Shown here in pieces: positions 1 through 11,450 of a stretch of 64,000 nucleotides of DNA; within the stretch, counting starts at the first letter, position 1; the number at the start of each line of letters is the position of its first letter. The position numbers and the translations under genes are program-made. A model generated the notes under the pieces. That model searched no databases. It was not told the origin of the DNA and saw only the letters and a list, made by a program, of their open reading frames with translations. The stretch lies in NCBI GenBank assembly GCA_003550325.1, contig QKWP01000836.1:138099-202098 (forward strand), in the 5' to 3' direction. The DNA comes from Gigaspora rosea. Taxonomy: Eukaryota > Glomeromycota > Glomeromycetes > Diversisporales > Gigasporaceae.

Positions 1-774
1 AGCAATGATCTTCGACGGTGCTACCAAAACCAGAATATCGGAAACTGGAGCTAGAGAACTAGACGATATGACCTTCAGAGGAGAGGGTCCACCAACCTGG
101 TCGCCGGAGTCGTACCGGAGGAAAAGGACCTATGTTCTGGAATTAGGTACCAGGGGAAGAAAAACCATAGTAGCACCTAATGCTGAGTAGATCAACCCTT
201 CCGGACCAACTGGTTTGGAAGTTTGGGGCACTCGGTGATGGACCAGTAGGAAAGTAATGGTGGGTACCGGGGTCGGTGTAAACCTTACAAGGGCAGAAGT
301 AGGTAATGATAGCGGTTAGGTACCCCCTGACTGCAAGTTGCTTGCCTCGGTGAGTGCGTAAGTTACCAAAGTATAGGTAATACCTGTGTGGGACAGGGAC
401 TGCTCTACCAAGTTTACCCGCGAGGATAAATTAGTCCTAAGGGAATGTAGGTAGCATCCGGGACTGTCTTCGACTGACTAATGTATCGGAGGGCTGTACC
501 GGTGATCACAAGTAGGATTGATATGCGAAGCATTGGACCAGAGGGTTTAAATAGGCAATCCCCTAGTTGGGTTGTAGGTATGGCAACTAGTGTAGAACCT
601 TCGGGCGGACTACTTAAATTAGACAACCAAAAGTTGTACGTGTGGCTAGTTGTACTCTTATTCAATGTAACTTAATTGTGGGTGCGCCCAAAGAGGCGAC
701 CCTTGATCCACAGCCTTGATTAAATAAACTCTCACCCAAAGCGGGAACTTTAACACAAAAAAAAAAAAAAAAAA
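1..774 (+). mobile_element. 3' end of a retroposed (LINE/SINE-like) sequence with poly-A
   Basis: This stretch is clearly richer in G+C than the surrounding AT-rich DNA and ends in an A-run at 757-774. That layout fits the 3' part of a retroposed transcript inserted in plus orientation; its 5' end lies outside the window. A short open frame at 5-190 has no recognisable domain, and the rest is broken by stops. I do not recognise the family. A transcribed host pseudogene copy is an alternative. Confidence 0.45.
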
Positions 775-1025
775 CAAATAAATACTCTATCAATAATCGT
801 TAACAATCATTCTTTCCTTCCTCATGCGCTAAAACTAAACCCTTATATATTTTTAATTTATATGAGGCTCTTGTTTAGAGTTTTAATTACTCAATTGAAG
901 CTTTAATCACTCAGTTTAATTACTCAATTGGTGTTTTCAAGCAACACTTTTGATGTGATTAGCTAGTGATTGGTGTTATTAATTAGACCATTTTTTGAAA
1001 ACTGATAATTAGGGGGCTCATATAT

Positions 1026-1310
1026 CTTCCCTAATTTAATTAATTTATGATTGTGTTGTTGCTCAAATATTACGATTAATTAAAATATTAATCGAATTGG
1101 TGCTTGAGCAAACATGTTTATTATTAACATTTAGCAATTATAGTTTTTGCAAATCGAAATAAAAATAAAAAATAAAAAAGATGATTGAAATCTGCTTATG
1201 TATTTTCCTTAATGTAATTAATTTAAGATTATGTTGTTGCTTAAATATTACGATTAATTAAAATCTTGATCAAAATTGGTACTTGAGCAAATATGATTAT
1301 TATTAACATT
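1026..1310. repeat. Direct duplication of a ~105-bp AT-rich unit
   Basis: Copy 1 (about 1026-1130) and copy 2 (about 1203-1310) share a diverged block that includes TGTTGTTGC, ATTACGATTAATTAAAAT and TTGAGCAAA. About 70 bp separate them. Just upstream (881-930) TTACTCAATTG occurs repeatedly. No coding potential is visible. This is probably internal or subterminal repeat of an unrecognised element. Confidence 0.5.
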
Positions 1311-1931
1311 GTAACAGAGGGAACCTACACAAACTGCAGATGACTTCTGAAGATTGCTAGAAAGGAACTGGCCAATTAATGGAAATATTCTTTATTACAC
1401 TAAGTTATATAATTGAAAAATGTAAAAATAATAAAAGAAAAAAAGAATCGAACCAATTTTACAGGGGTGCTATTTCAAAATCTGTACACGAATTTTGACA
1501 CTAATGATGAAATTTCACCACCAGTAACGGTGAAATCTCAAGGGCAAAACCAACGACAAAGTTCAAACACCAATAATGACAGTGAAATTTCACCACCAGC
1601 AACGCTGAAATCAACGACGGTACCAAAGACAAAATCTACTAACAGCAACAGTGAGATCTACTACAAACAACAGTTATACTAATGGCAACATGACAGCAAG
1701 TGCGTTATTAATAATACAAACCACCTGAAAGGGCTACACGAATGACACAATTCAACACCTGCAAAAAACACAACAAATTATAGTAAACGCAAATCTTATC
1801 TAGAGAAAAATAAAGTATTAGTAACGGTTATTTGTACATGGAACGGCAAAAAAAAATACTTAGTGTTAAGTGATTATCAATCGTTTAGTGATACTGTTTC
1901 AGTATATCTAGTAAATAAATTATAAGTGTTA

Positions 1932-2435
1932 TTAATTGATGATTCGCCACTTAACAGAAGAATGATCTTAGTGTAATGTGATGCAGATCACTATGTAAAT
2001 TATATATGTACGGAATGCAGCGTTCGTCCAAGGAAAACTTTTTATTTTACTAGTTAATGAGCAAAGTCGATTAATTGAAAGTTGTAGAGTTCAATGAGGC
2101 AATTCTAATGGTGGTTAGATCATCCAGATCGACCTAGTGGATGCCAAGATATCTTCAAAAAACGATTGGGCAACTATATAATTGTTTACATAAGTGGCCA
2201 ATTGTTCTTCGAAGATATCTCGGCATCCACTAAACCGATTTGGATATTCTAATACCATTAGATTCGTCTCATTGAGCTCTACAACTTTCAATTAATCGAC
2301 TTTGCTCATTAACTTAGTAAAATAAAAGGTTTTCCTTGGACGAACACTGCATTCCGTACATATAGGATTTACATAGTGATCTGCATCATGTTACACTAAG
2401 ATCATTCTTCTGTTGAGTGGCGAATCATCAATTAA
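1932..2435. mobile_element. 504-bp TTAA-bounded foldback element
   Basis: Almost the whole segment is one inverted repeat: left arm about 1932-2175, right arm about 2193-2435, with a loop of about 17 bp. The outermost match starts with TTAA at 1932-1935 and ends with TTAA at 2432-2435, followed inward by TTGATGATTCGCCACT on the left and its complement on the right. It has no ORF. The layout resembles the TTAA-flanked foldback at 8121-8596, but the sequence differs. A non-autonomous, piggyBac-like target preference is an inference from the TTAA ends only. Confidence 0.75.
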
Positions 2436-2856
2436 ATTTATTATTAAATAGCGTAACTTATAAGCTTAAAAAAAAAGTATTTTTACACTACCAGTTAATT
2501 GTCATATTATCTAATCCATGAAATGAACATGCAAGAAGGAAAAGAACAGTCATAAAAATCTGAATTTGAATCAAAAGGCCTCATTTTGGCAACCAATCAG
2601 CAACTGATTGTGACTTTTTATTTGCTCATATTGAACATGAAGTTATCCATCTGTATATATTTAAGATAAATCATCATACGTTAAACTTTGATTTTGAAAA
2701 AGTCAATTACTTATCTCTAAATTTAGAATTTTCTACTAACTAATATGAAAAAATATAGTAAGTATTGATTATCAAAAAATAATATTTACAATTAATTATA
2801 TTTATCTGTTCAATACGAAAGTTTTTATATGAAAAAACATAAATAAGTACTAAAAA

Positions 2857-3002
2857 TAGTGACAAATATTACATAATATTTTTTTACATACCCTCTACCC
2901 CCACGTAGGATAAATTTGATTGGCTGTTATAAATTATATATCTAACGTAAGACAATCAGTGACCCCCTCCCCCCTCAGAATATTACATAATATTTGTCAC
3001 TA
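2857..3002. mobile_element. 146-bp MITE
   Basis: The terminal inverted repeats are about 23 bp: TAGTGACAAATATTACATAA at the left and its near-complement ending GTCACTA at the right. The interior contains C/G runs (CCCCCAC and CCCCCTCCCCCC) around a central AAATTTGATTGGCT. The element at 31312-31470 has the same plan (TGACA..TATTA ends, GGGGG runs, AAATTTGATTGGCT core), so the two look like one family. No clear target duplication was found. Confidence 0.6.
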
Positions 3003-3396
3003 CCCTAATAGTAAAAATAAAATACCAAACACATATAGGTATACTAAGCCCTGGTTATGTCAATCAAGTAGCAAAGTAAAATTTTTTAATGTCTAATAGT
3101 TAGTTATCTGTTACATAGTATAATTGGTAATATAAAATTTTTGGCAGAGCACTAAGTAAATTTTAACAAAATGAACAAAATATCAAGATCGTGGCATGCT
3201 AAAATAAGGCTCGATGTGATGCGATTTTTTTATGCAGACTTTTAATAAGGTCAGTATTGTTAGACATAAACAACCAATCAGATTATAGTTTTGTCTTATA
3301 TTGTTTGTCTCCTAAGTGTTTATCTTATAATACCGATACTGTTTATCTATACCATTCTATATTATATATTGATATTATTATTATTTTTTTTTTTTT
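3003..3396. other. Non-coding AT-rich spacer ending at the LINE tail
   Basis: No domain or convincing exon was seen. The T-run near 3378-3395 would be the poly-A tail of the minus-strand LINE that begins immediately to its right. Confidence 0.4.
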
Positions 3397-4992
3397 GCTA
3401 AGTGAGGTCTTGCCTCAGTTTTTTTATTATAAATTCATATAATTACATTTACTACAAATGCTTTTATATTTATTTAACTACAAAACTAAGGTTTGGGCTA
3501 ATTTACCCACAACCCAAGCTCGGTGGGTCAAAGTCCTTTTTAATCAGTGTAATTATTAATAATATAAAGTGTACAATTGAATTGTATGAACATATTTCTA
3601 TTGCTACAATTTGATTTTAGTGTTCCAATTTGTTGTTTTTTTGCAATGATTTTTGAATATTTCTCTAGCTACCATCTTTATTTCTTTATCATTATTTCTT
3701 TTGTTTTCTTTATAACTTTCATTTTTACTTTTTTCTTTTTGACCTTTTTTTTGTTTCTAATTTTCTATATTTTCTCGTATATAGCTTTTGTAATCTTGTG
3801 TAATATTTGAACCGTAAGTGATTCTTTTCTTTCTTCTTTACTTATGAGTTTGTTTATTTCAATAACTTCTTTTTCTCTATTATCCTATGCATTATATGTG
3901 TTAGGCCTATATTTATATCTGTAGTACAAAAGAAATTAGTGATAGCATGAGCTATGTTATTAAGTATTGCGTCTGCATTATGTCTTTTTCTTCTAGTATT
4001 CTACTTGTTTCTTCTTTAATTATCTTCCTTAAACTTGTTTCATTATTGTCACACTCTATCATGTGGTAGTTACTCTCTATTTGTCCGTATTGTTTTGGAC
4101 ACCATGGTTCTATTTTCTTTTTTCCTTCTCTATTGTTTAGAACCTTATTTGTGGGTAACTCTTCAAGTAACATCCTGATTTTAAATGCTTTTAGTCGTGA
4201 TACTTTTGGATTAGTTTCGTGTTTTGTTGGTTTATATAGGACCCTTGGACATCTTTCATATAGGTAATAACTAGATTTTGGCCAATTTTGGCCCAATTTG
4301 CTAAAAATAATATAATATTCGTTTAAATAACTTTTGATCTAGTTATCAGATTTGAATGAACTTTTTTTTTGTTAGATGCCCCTTACTGAGAGCTTCATTT
4401 TAAAAAAAGTTTGTTCAAATTGGTTTACTGAATGCCAAGATAATTGGCAAAAACTGTTGTTTGTTCTCAAATTTCAGGAGTTTTTGCTAATAAAAAACAA
4501 GTATGACCTCTATACTAGATGTCTGGGTCCTGTTTATATTTATAATTTAAGTAATTGAAAAAGGTATCCCAGTCTACTGTTTTTTTTTTTAGAGTCCCAT
4601 ATTTGGGTTCTTATTTGCGATTGCCACTTTGCTATTTAACTTGTATTGTAGATATATCGAATGAATCTTCTCATTTCTGTGTAATTGCCACTCTCTTCCA
4701 CTTCATTACAAACGTGTCTTGTCTTATCTTTTCATAGTTTATTTTACCATTGATTTTGTATCTGTTTTGGTCTGTATGTATTTTTATATCTAAAAATGAT
4801 TCAAAATCAAATTTGATTTCATTTTGTTTCTAAGTGCTTTTCATATCATCCATCCTGGCCAGTTTTGTATATTTTGTCTTGTGTGGTGCTATGTTTTGGA
4901 TGTTCTTTGCTTTTTCACACATATTTTGTCTTTTCTTTATATGTATTAATCTTTACTTTGCCTTTGCTCTTAACTACAACTGCCAGTTGTAT
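3397..4992 (-). pseudogene. LINE copy A, 3' part: RNase H-like region and Cys-rich C-terminus
   Basis: This is the last segment (in minus orientation) of a long non-LTR retrotransposon whose 5' end is near 19.6 kb. The minus-strand frame at 3952-4296 reads as the C-terminal region of Glomeromycotina LINE polyproteins. It has a short motif with RMLLEELPT, then a Cys/His cluster (CPKQYGQ..HMIEC). Stops and frame changes occur throughout. A T-run at about 3378-3395 on the plus strand is the likely poly-A tail. The segment ends at 4992 because a hAT-like element inserted there; collapsing the target duplication plausibly continues the frame into 7107 onward. Confidence 0.65.
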
Positions 4993-5000
4993 TAGTGCTG

Positions 5001-7098
5001 TAGTGCTCCTATGTTCGGTTCGGGTTCGGTCCAGTTCGGATCCGATCCGGGATCGAACCGAACTCGAACTCTAAATTTTGCTAGTTTCAAACTTCGAACC
5101 AGACTCAAACTCAGTTAAGAGTTCAGTTCGGTTCGGTCCGAAGTTTGTCAAACTAGTTTGAAGTTCGAATATTTATACTAGTATTCGGATTAGTGTTACG
5201 AATCGGGCAAAAAATCATAATCGATTAGTTAGGCCGTGCAAACAAATATAATTGTTTCTCGTAACCCGGCCGGGTGCCTTTTTTGAAAAAATTAAAATTT
5301 TATTTTATATATATATTATATATATAAAATTTTTAAGGAAATTTTAATTTGGTGCACCATGCACCGTGATGCACCCCTAATCACGGGGTATAAATAGTGA
5401 TTATCAACCGATTGAATCAGTTGAATTTTTTTTTAATTTTTTTGTTTCAACGCGTTTAGTTATTAATATATTTTTTTTTTTTGACACTTCACTTGAGTTG
5501 GTGTCGTCGTCGTTACCGGAGCCGTCGTTTGGAATTGGTGCCATAGTTTCGTTTCGTTATTGGTGTCTTGGCGAATTGTGTGTCGCCATTGTTGTTGGCT
5601 GTTGGTGGGAATTTGTGTCTTTATCGAGTACGTCGTTTAGGTGTCGTTTCTTGTATGTTGGCAATGACAGCCTTACTCCTAGTTTTGTTGCTGGCGCGTC
5701 ATTTCACGACAATGTTGGCTAATGACAAGGTAGGAGGTTAGAGTATTGTTCTTGATTTCTTGTTCATGAATACATACTGACAGTTCTTTTTTTTTTCTAG
5801 GACGTTCATGAAAATTGTGGGCAATTGTCTTGGTATTTGGGGCGTATGCTTTAATTTTTTTGTCTTGCTTTTTCGATTCGTGAATGTGTTACTAACACTT
5901 GTTTCTTTTTTTTAAGGATTGCTAGGCTTCTTGGAACCTGTTAGGCGTTTGTTTGAAAATTCTGGAGAGTATGATTTTGTAGATACGTTGTTCTTGTTTT
6001 TTTTCTTGCTTCTGAACGCGTTACTAACGCTTTTTTTTTTTTTTTTTCTAGGTCCTTTAGGGTGTTTTTGAACTTTCTTGGGATGCATGTCTTGCAAGTC
6101 CGGGACGTATGGTTTTATTTTTTTCGTTGTTGCTTTTGTCTTGTGAATGCATTACTAACGCTTTTCATTTTTTTGTTAGGTCGGTCTTGAGAACTGTTTT
6201 GTGGCCACCATTCTTCGCCGTTCTTTGGATATGCTAGGTTCGTATGTTTTCCTCTTTTGTTTTTATTTTGATTGTTTTGCTTTTACTAACACCTTTTTGA
6301 TGCCATTACATAATGCTCTCGTCGTTGGCATCATCGTTCTTGAAGTGATAAAAACGCTTTAATTGTGGTATCAGCGTTATTAGATGGTGAATTACTTTCG
6401 TAGCTATCGCCGCCGTTATTGGAGTGTGGAAAACTTAGCATTGTTGATTTCGTGTTATTGTTGGTGGTCGCCGTAGTACAGCATTTTTATTGTTGGATTC
6501 ATCGTTTTTGCTGTTAGTTGGGGTTAGGGTTTTTGAATTTCTTCGCGTTTAGGGTTAGGGTGTCTTGGTTTTGGTTATATAGTTTTATTGGGTGGGTTTT
6601 ATTAGGAGGCTGCGATCGGGTAGTTGAATTTTAAGGTTAGGGTTGCGGGTTAAGGTTAGAGTAAGGATACGGACACGGGTTATAGGTTAGGGTAAGGTTT
6701 TGGACAGAATTAGTGGTAAGCGATGATATTCGTTACTAGAAACATTTATACTATGTATATTACGCACATAAATATGATACAATAATTAAATAACTATGAT
6801 ATAATAAATACTGTACATAAAACTATTATAATATAATATAATAAAATAAATAAAACTTACCGGTAAATTATATAAATCGATCATGCAATATCATTCGTCG
6901 CAACTAATCGATTAATCGATTTTCGATTCATATCACTAATTCGGATTTCAAACTAGTTTGACAAACTTCGGACCGAACCCGGACCGAACTCGAACTTGAC
7001 TAAAAAGTTCGAAACAAAAAGTTCGAGTTCGGTTCGAAAATCGAACCGGATTCAAACTTGACAAAAGTCCGGTTCGGTCCGATCCGATAGGAGCCCTA
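5001..7098. mobile_element. Non-autonomous hAT-like element with perfect 8-bp TSD
   Basis: The ends are inverted: TAGTGCTCCTAT at the left and ATAGGAGCCCTA at the right. Further G/C-rich subterminal repeats of GGTTCGGTCC type lie on both sides (5015-5150 and 6960-7085). Identical 8-bp copies of TAGTGCTG flank it (4993-5000 and 7099-7106), the target duplication length of hAT elements. No transposase is present. It sits inside LINE copy A. The interior carries a multi-exon gene (5655-6403) and telomere-like TTAGGG repeats (about 6530-6720). Superfamily assignment rests on TSD length and end sequence only. Confidence 0.85.
5655..6403 (+). CDS. Candidate small secreted protein encoded by micro-exons inside a hAT-like element
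   Basis: Proposed exons are 5655-5729, 5801-5843, 5917-5968, 6052-6106 and 6180-6241, with a last exon at 6346-6403 or readthrough of the fifth to a stop at 6360-6362. Introns are 71, 73, 83 and 73 bp. They start GTAGGA, GTATGC, GTATGA and GTATGG, carry TACTGAC or TTACTAAC branch sites, then a T-run and AG. The spliced frame is open throughout. In the 52-, 55- and 62-nt exons only one of three frames lacks stops, and it is the one the splicing dictates. The first ATG in frame opens MLAMTALLLVLLLA, a hydrophobic signal-peptide-like stretch. No family is recognised. The product would be about 95-140 residues, with Cys at mature positions. The 3' end is the least certain part. Confidence 0.65.
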
Positions 7099-7106
7099 TA
7101 GTGCTG

Positions 7107-8120
7107 TGATGAAGTGTTTCTTTATCAAGGGCCATTCTTTTGTGATTATTTCCTACTATATACATTTTCTTCTTCTATCTGATATAATATTTTGCTTCTT
7201 TTAATGCCTTGTTGTTCTTTATTATGTATTTGTATACTAACTTGGATCTGTTTCTTTCCCTATATCTTACTTCTTATTTCTTCCAGAATCTTGTTGTTCG
7301 CTTGGTCCTTCATTATTTTTATTAAATTCTTTTTCCATATGTTATCACGTATTGTTGGTTTGTCTTTTTTTTTTGTTTGTTCTTTTTAAACTTTCTAAAC
7401 CTTTTTCTTCTATCCTTATCTTCTTTTTATAGTTTACCACGAGCTTACACAGCCTATTAATGTTTATTTTTTTTTGCACACCTTTGGGTGCTTATTGTTG
7501 GGTCATTGTAATGGCATCCTTCACATTATACTAGTTGCCTACTTCTTTTCTTTTCCTTCTAGTGTCTAACTATTGCTATTTCGTTCTTTATTAACGTAAT
7601 TTTTCTCACAAACTTATATTTATTGCCCCTATAACTACCCAGTTTGATTTTGTTAGTGTCTCTTTACTAGTCTACAGGTTCGGTGTGCTTAGTGATTGGT
7701 TCGTATCTATGTATGTTTGTTTTATGTACTTTTGCATTTTTTTAAACTATCTTGGTTCTTTTCCTCTGATCACTTTCATCGTAGTTTGAGCTAGATTCCT
7801 CTATTCCAGAATGTTTTTATTATTGTACTCCAAACATTGTTCTACGTATCTTAATTCTATTTTATTGTATTTTCTCTTTATTTTTTCTTTATTTTTTATC
7901 GTATTGAGTATTCTATTAATAGAAGTGCCTTCTATATTTTCAGTTTTGGCCATTTGTTATTGTTATTTCTTTTACTACTGATCTGGACTTCTTTCATACT
8001 TTGCATCATTTTTGCTATTGTGGTTTTGTTTTCCCCAGGTAGTAATATGTAACTATGTGTATAATGTTCTAGGATCAACCTGTTCATTTTTGCCACTTCT
8101 TGGTCTGTTGAATTCTTATT
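7107..8120 (-). pseudogene. LINE copy A, segment between the RT thumb and RNase H regions
   Basis: Minus-strand sequence joining the RT-containing segment (8597 onward) to the 3' part (below 4993). After removal of the foldback at 8121-8596 with one TTAA kept, the frame ending in KSTL continues as KIRIQQ across the junction, as expected for uninterrupted LINE coding sequence. Further downstream stops accumulate. No separate gene is seen on either strand; the plus-strand open frames here are T-rich shadows. Confidence 0.6.
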
Positions 8121-8596
8121 TTAAGGGTAGGGTAAACGTAGATCATTTTTTATATGATCTGCATGGTATTACAGATTTTTATATAGTAAATAAAAATTAG
8201 CCACAAGCAAAATTTTTTAATGCTCTAACGAATTTTTACCAAAATTTTACAACGTGCAGATAAGAACTTTCTATTTATAGTAATAATAATTTCGAAACTT
8301 TTTTTATTTGAGAAAATTCCACTTCGAATATTACCGAAGTTTATCCAGGTGGCTCTATGTTTTTTCAGGTGACACAAAGAGACCAAATAGTTCAGTAATA
8401 TTCAAAGTAGAATTTTCTCAAATAAAACAAGTTTCAAAATTATTATTACTATAAATAGAAAGTTCTTATCAGCATGTTGTGAAATTTTGGTAAAAATTCA
8501 TTAAAGCATTAAAAAATTTTGCTTGTGGCGAATTTTTATAATCTGTAATACCATGCAGATCATATGAAAAATGATCTACATTTACCCTACCCTTAA
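8121..8596. mobile_element. 476-bp TTAA-bounded foldback inserted in LINE copy A
   Basis: The arms run about 8121-8344 and 8372-8596 and pair along nearly their whole length. The ends are TTAAGGGTAGGGTAAA and TTTACCCTACCCTTAA. Removing the element and one TTAA restores the LINE frame across the gap, so TTAA is best read as the duplicated target. The element is non-coding and has no transposase. The arms are diverged by scattered substitutions, so it is not a recent insertion. Confidence 0.8.
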
Positions 8597-10398
8597 GTGT
8601 TGATTTTTCGAAGTCCTTGTGGTTTAGTAGCCTACTTAGTATAGACATATGCTGTGTAATTTGTTTTTCTTGTACTGTTTTAACTCTGTATATTTTGTAG
8701 TGATGTATTGTTGAGTTCAGCATTGTAGCAACAAGTTCCACTTTTTGTTTGACTATTGACATATATTGTCTAGTTATCTTTTCTCCTACTTCCTTAGATA
8801 TTACCATGTTCTGCACTCTATAAGATACTCTTGCCAGAATCACCATGTTGATCAGATATACAGCTTGCTTTTTAGTTACTCTTGCTTTTTCTATGCTTCT
8901 TATTGTACTCATTGCTTTGTCTGTTATTTTTTTATGCTTGGTTTTCTGTCCACTTTATATATAAACCAACAATCTAATATCCTACATACTTTATTTTTTT
9001 GTATTGCTTGTATTATGCTTTCTAGGTATTCAATTTCTGCCTTTTTCTCTTTAGTATTAAGCGCCATCAATATGAACTTGTAGGGTTTACTTTTATATTT
9101 GTCATTTTGAAATATAACTTTGCTATATCTAATGTTTCTTCTATTTATTTTTTGTTCTTGCCAGCTATATCATACTATCTATGAAGGCTACCGCTGGTTT
9201 ATTACTCTCCAATATTTTCTTTGGTTCCTTTCCATATATAAATTTTTGATAGTAGGAGGTTATAATAGATCCTCCAAAGAAGCAGTACTATTGTTTCCCC
9301 TGTTCCAACCCTGTTTTGGACTTCATAAGTATCTATGGTTCACAAGTTGGAGATGATAGCATTTTCTCTATTAGTGAATATGTCTCCAATTGAATCTACT
9401 ATACTGTTTAGTATTTTTTACTCTTCTTATAGCTTCCTTTAGAAGCGGTATGTGCATGAAGTTATATGCTTTCGAAATATCTTGACTAAGTATCCATAAC
9501 TCTTTTTTGAATACTTGTGTGTCCCCTATTATGTGTGCTATTGTTGTTATTGGTATTTTTGTGGATGTTTGTGGCAATGCAACATGGTTGTATTCGTTTA
9601 AAACTGGGTACCTACTTAGTCTCCCACTTAGTCTTCTTGTGATTATTTTTGTAAAAAATTTTCTGACATGTTCTGTAAGTATTAAAGTGTTATCGGTCAC
9701 ATATTATTTAAGTTGCCTGTGAATTTCTTTTTTTTGCAATCGGGTATATGTTACTGCATTTCCAGCTCTTTGGTATCATTTTTAGATGAATATATGCATT
9801 GTATATTTCCAGTAGTTTTCCTTTTGCTTTTCTATCTAATTTTTTTAACATTTTATTTGATACTGCCTGTGGTTCCGTTACTTCCTTCAATGGTACTTTC
9901 TTGATCATAGTTTCTAGTTTTTGCAAGATTATATCTTTATCTAGTTGTATACTAGCTCACTTTTATATTTTTTAGAGGCTTGTGCTCTTCTTTCCAGACT
10001 TTCCACTCCTTTTCGTCTTTAGGGTTCTTTTTGGTCCATTCCTGGTAGTTGTGTTTGATTGCCTCTTTATATTCTTCAGTTCAACTATCACTTTATCCTT
10101 CTTTACAATATTTTTAATTTGTATAAGTTCTTTGTAACTCTATAGTATACTATTTACTATTTTCCTTGTGTTAATGGCAAGATTATTATATCTTTTCCCA
10201 ATATGTTTTTCTATATTTTGTTTATGCGCTATCACATTTTCAATTTTTTTGTTTTGTAAATTGTCTTGTGATAATCTTTTAATTTTCTAAACTTTTCTTC
10301 TATATTATTTGTTGCATCCTTATCTTCAAATTCTATACAGATCTCTAAATTGTATTCTCTACTTATTTCCTGTATTTTCTTGTTTACTTCTCTTATGT
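8597..10398 (-). pseudogene. LINE copy A, reverse transcriptase domain (inactive)
   Basis: Minus-strand frames, in order: 9708-9926 (RT N-terminal region, with MIPKSWK and IYPIAKK), 9371-9700 (LILTEHVRKF, then LWILSQDISKAYNFMH, the first catalytic Asp region), about 9230-9330 (GETIVLLLWRIYY, the motif before the active site), and 8597-8912 (thumb, with ARVSYRVQNMV). The active-site box, normally Y-A-D-D-like, reads FIDSM near 9165-9195 with a stop soon after. At least three frame changes separate these blocks. The enzyme once copied LINE RNA at the target site; this copy cannot. Confidence 0.8.
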
Positions 10399-11450
10399 CT
10401 TGTATCTAGGGTCCGGAATGGGCTGGGCCAAACCCGGAAATTTATGGGCCGGGCCGGGTTTGGGCCTAGTTTGGGCCCTAATTTTTAGGCCCAATTTTTT
10501 ATAGGCTGGGGTTAGGTTAGGCCCGCTAATTACTGGGCCGTGCATAGTTTTTTGAGCAAGCTCGGGTGGCTTAATAATACCTGGTAAAAATGCTAAAAAA
10601 AAAAAAAAAAATTAAAGTACATTGTTTTTTTTATTAGCAATTTACAACTAGTTAACCACGGCCAAATAAGTAATTGTAATACTGATACTGATATTTCTGT
10701 AATGCTTACCAATACCACAGATCATAATCGTTGTTATCGTTGTTATATCAGTTATGCATGCAGAGTTAATTATAATTTATACACAATAATGCATATATGA
10801 CGTATAAGAATTAGTAAACCCATGATCTCATAAGCAAATAAAACAATAAAATGCTATTAAGATAGTGAAACAGGTTTCGCCCACGCTGCAAGATTTCAAA
10901 AAGGTGCATGTAATACAATGCAAAATAATGTATCAGATGATAGAGAACCTCATTCGGAAATCTGAAACTTTATTCTCCCTATATGGAATATTCATGAGTA
11001 TGCTACAAGTCGCTTGACAATTTTTATTTAGATTGCACAAGATAGATAAATTTGTCACTTGATAGCAACTTATATATAGTAAACATAAATATTTAAAAAG
11101 AATTAAAAAGCTTTTAAATTTTTTGCTCCATACAAATTTCGTTGTAGAAAATTAAATAAAATCTAGAATTCTTTTTGTTGATTCTTATTAAGAATCTGCT
11201 GAGGTAATGAGTTTTTTCTTTTGATTGACATGGGATCAAAATTGATATTAATTTAAAATAATTTTTTTTTTTAGCTTATATCATTTGGTGTTTGAATAAT
11301 AGTTTGGTGATATTCGTAGAAAATAGCTTACAGTACGTTGATAATTGACATAAAGAAGCTATGATCATATATACTGAATAAGTTATTTTATATCTATTTT
11401 TAGTTAGTAAAAGCCCTGAAATAACCGTCGACAATGAAAGCTTTGAAATA

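Noticed and set aside
1413..1682. Open frame with repeated SEISPP(A/V)T peptide
   Set aside because: Low complexity, no splice signals, no domain and an AT-rich repeat setting; the peptide repeat comes from a short DNA repeat. Not supported as a gene.
3577..3810. Phe/Ile-rich plus-strand frames in the 3.4-9.9 kb region that look like membrane proteins
   Set aside because: They are the reverse complement of A-rich LINE coding sequence on the minus strand; hydrophobicity comes from T-rich codons.
5774..6180. First read as a ~125-bp satellite with CTAACGC-T-run-TAG motifs
   Set aside because: The similarity is confined to branch site, T-run, acceptor AG and GTATGN donors; the segments between differ and are open in the spliced frame, so introns of a gene explain it better.
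6530..6720. TTAGGG-like repeats as a telomere or chromosome end
   Set aside because: Only scattered short runs inside a transposon bounded by an 8-bp duplication; not an array.
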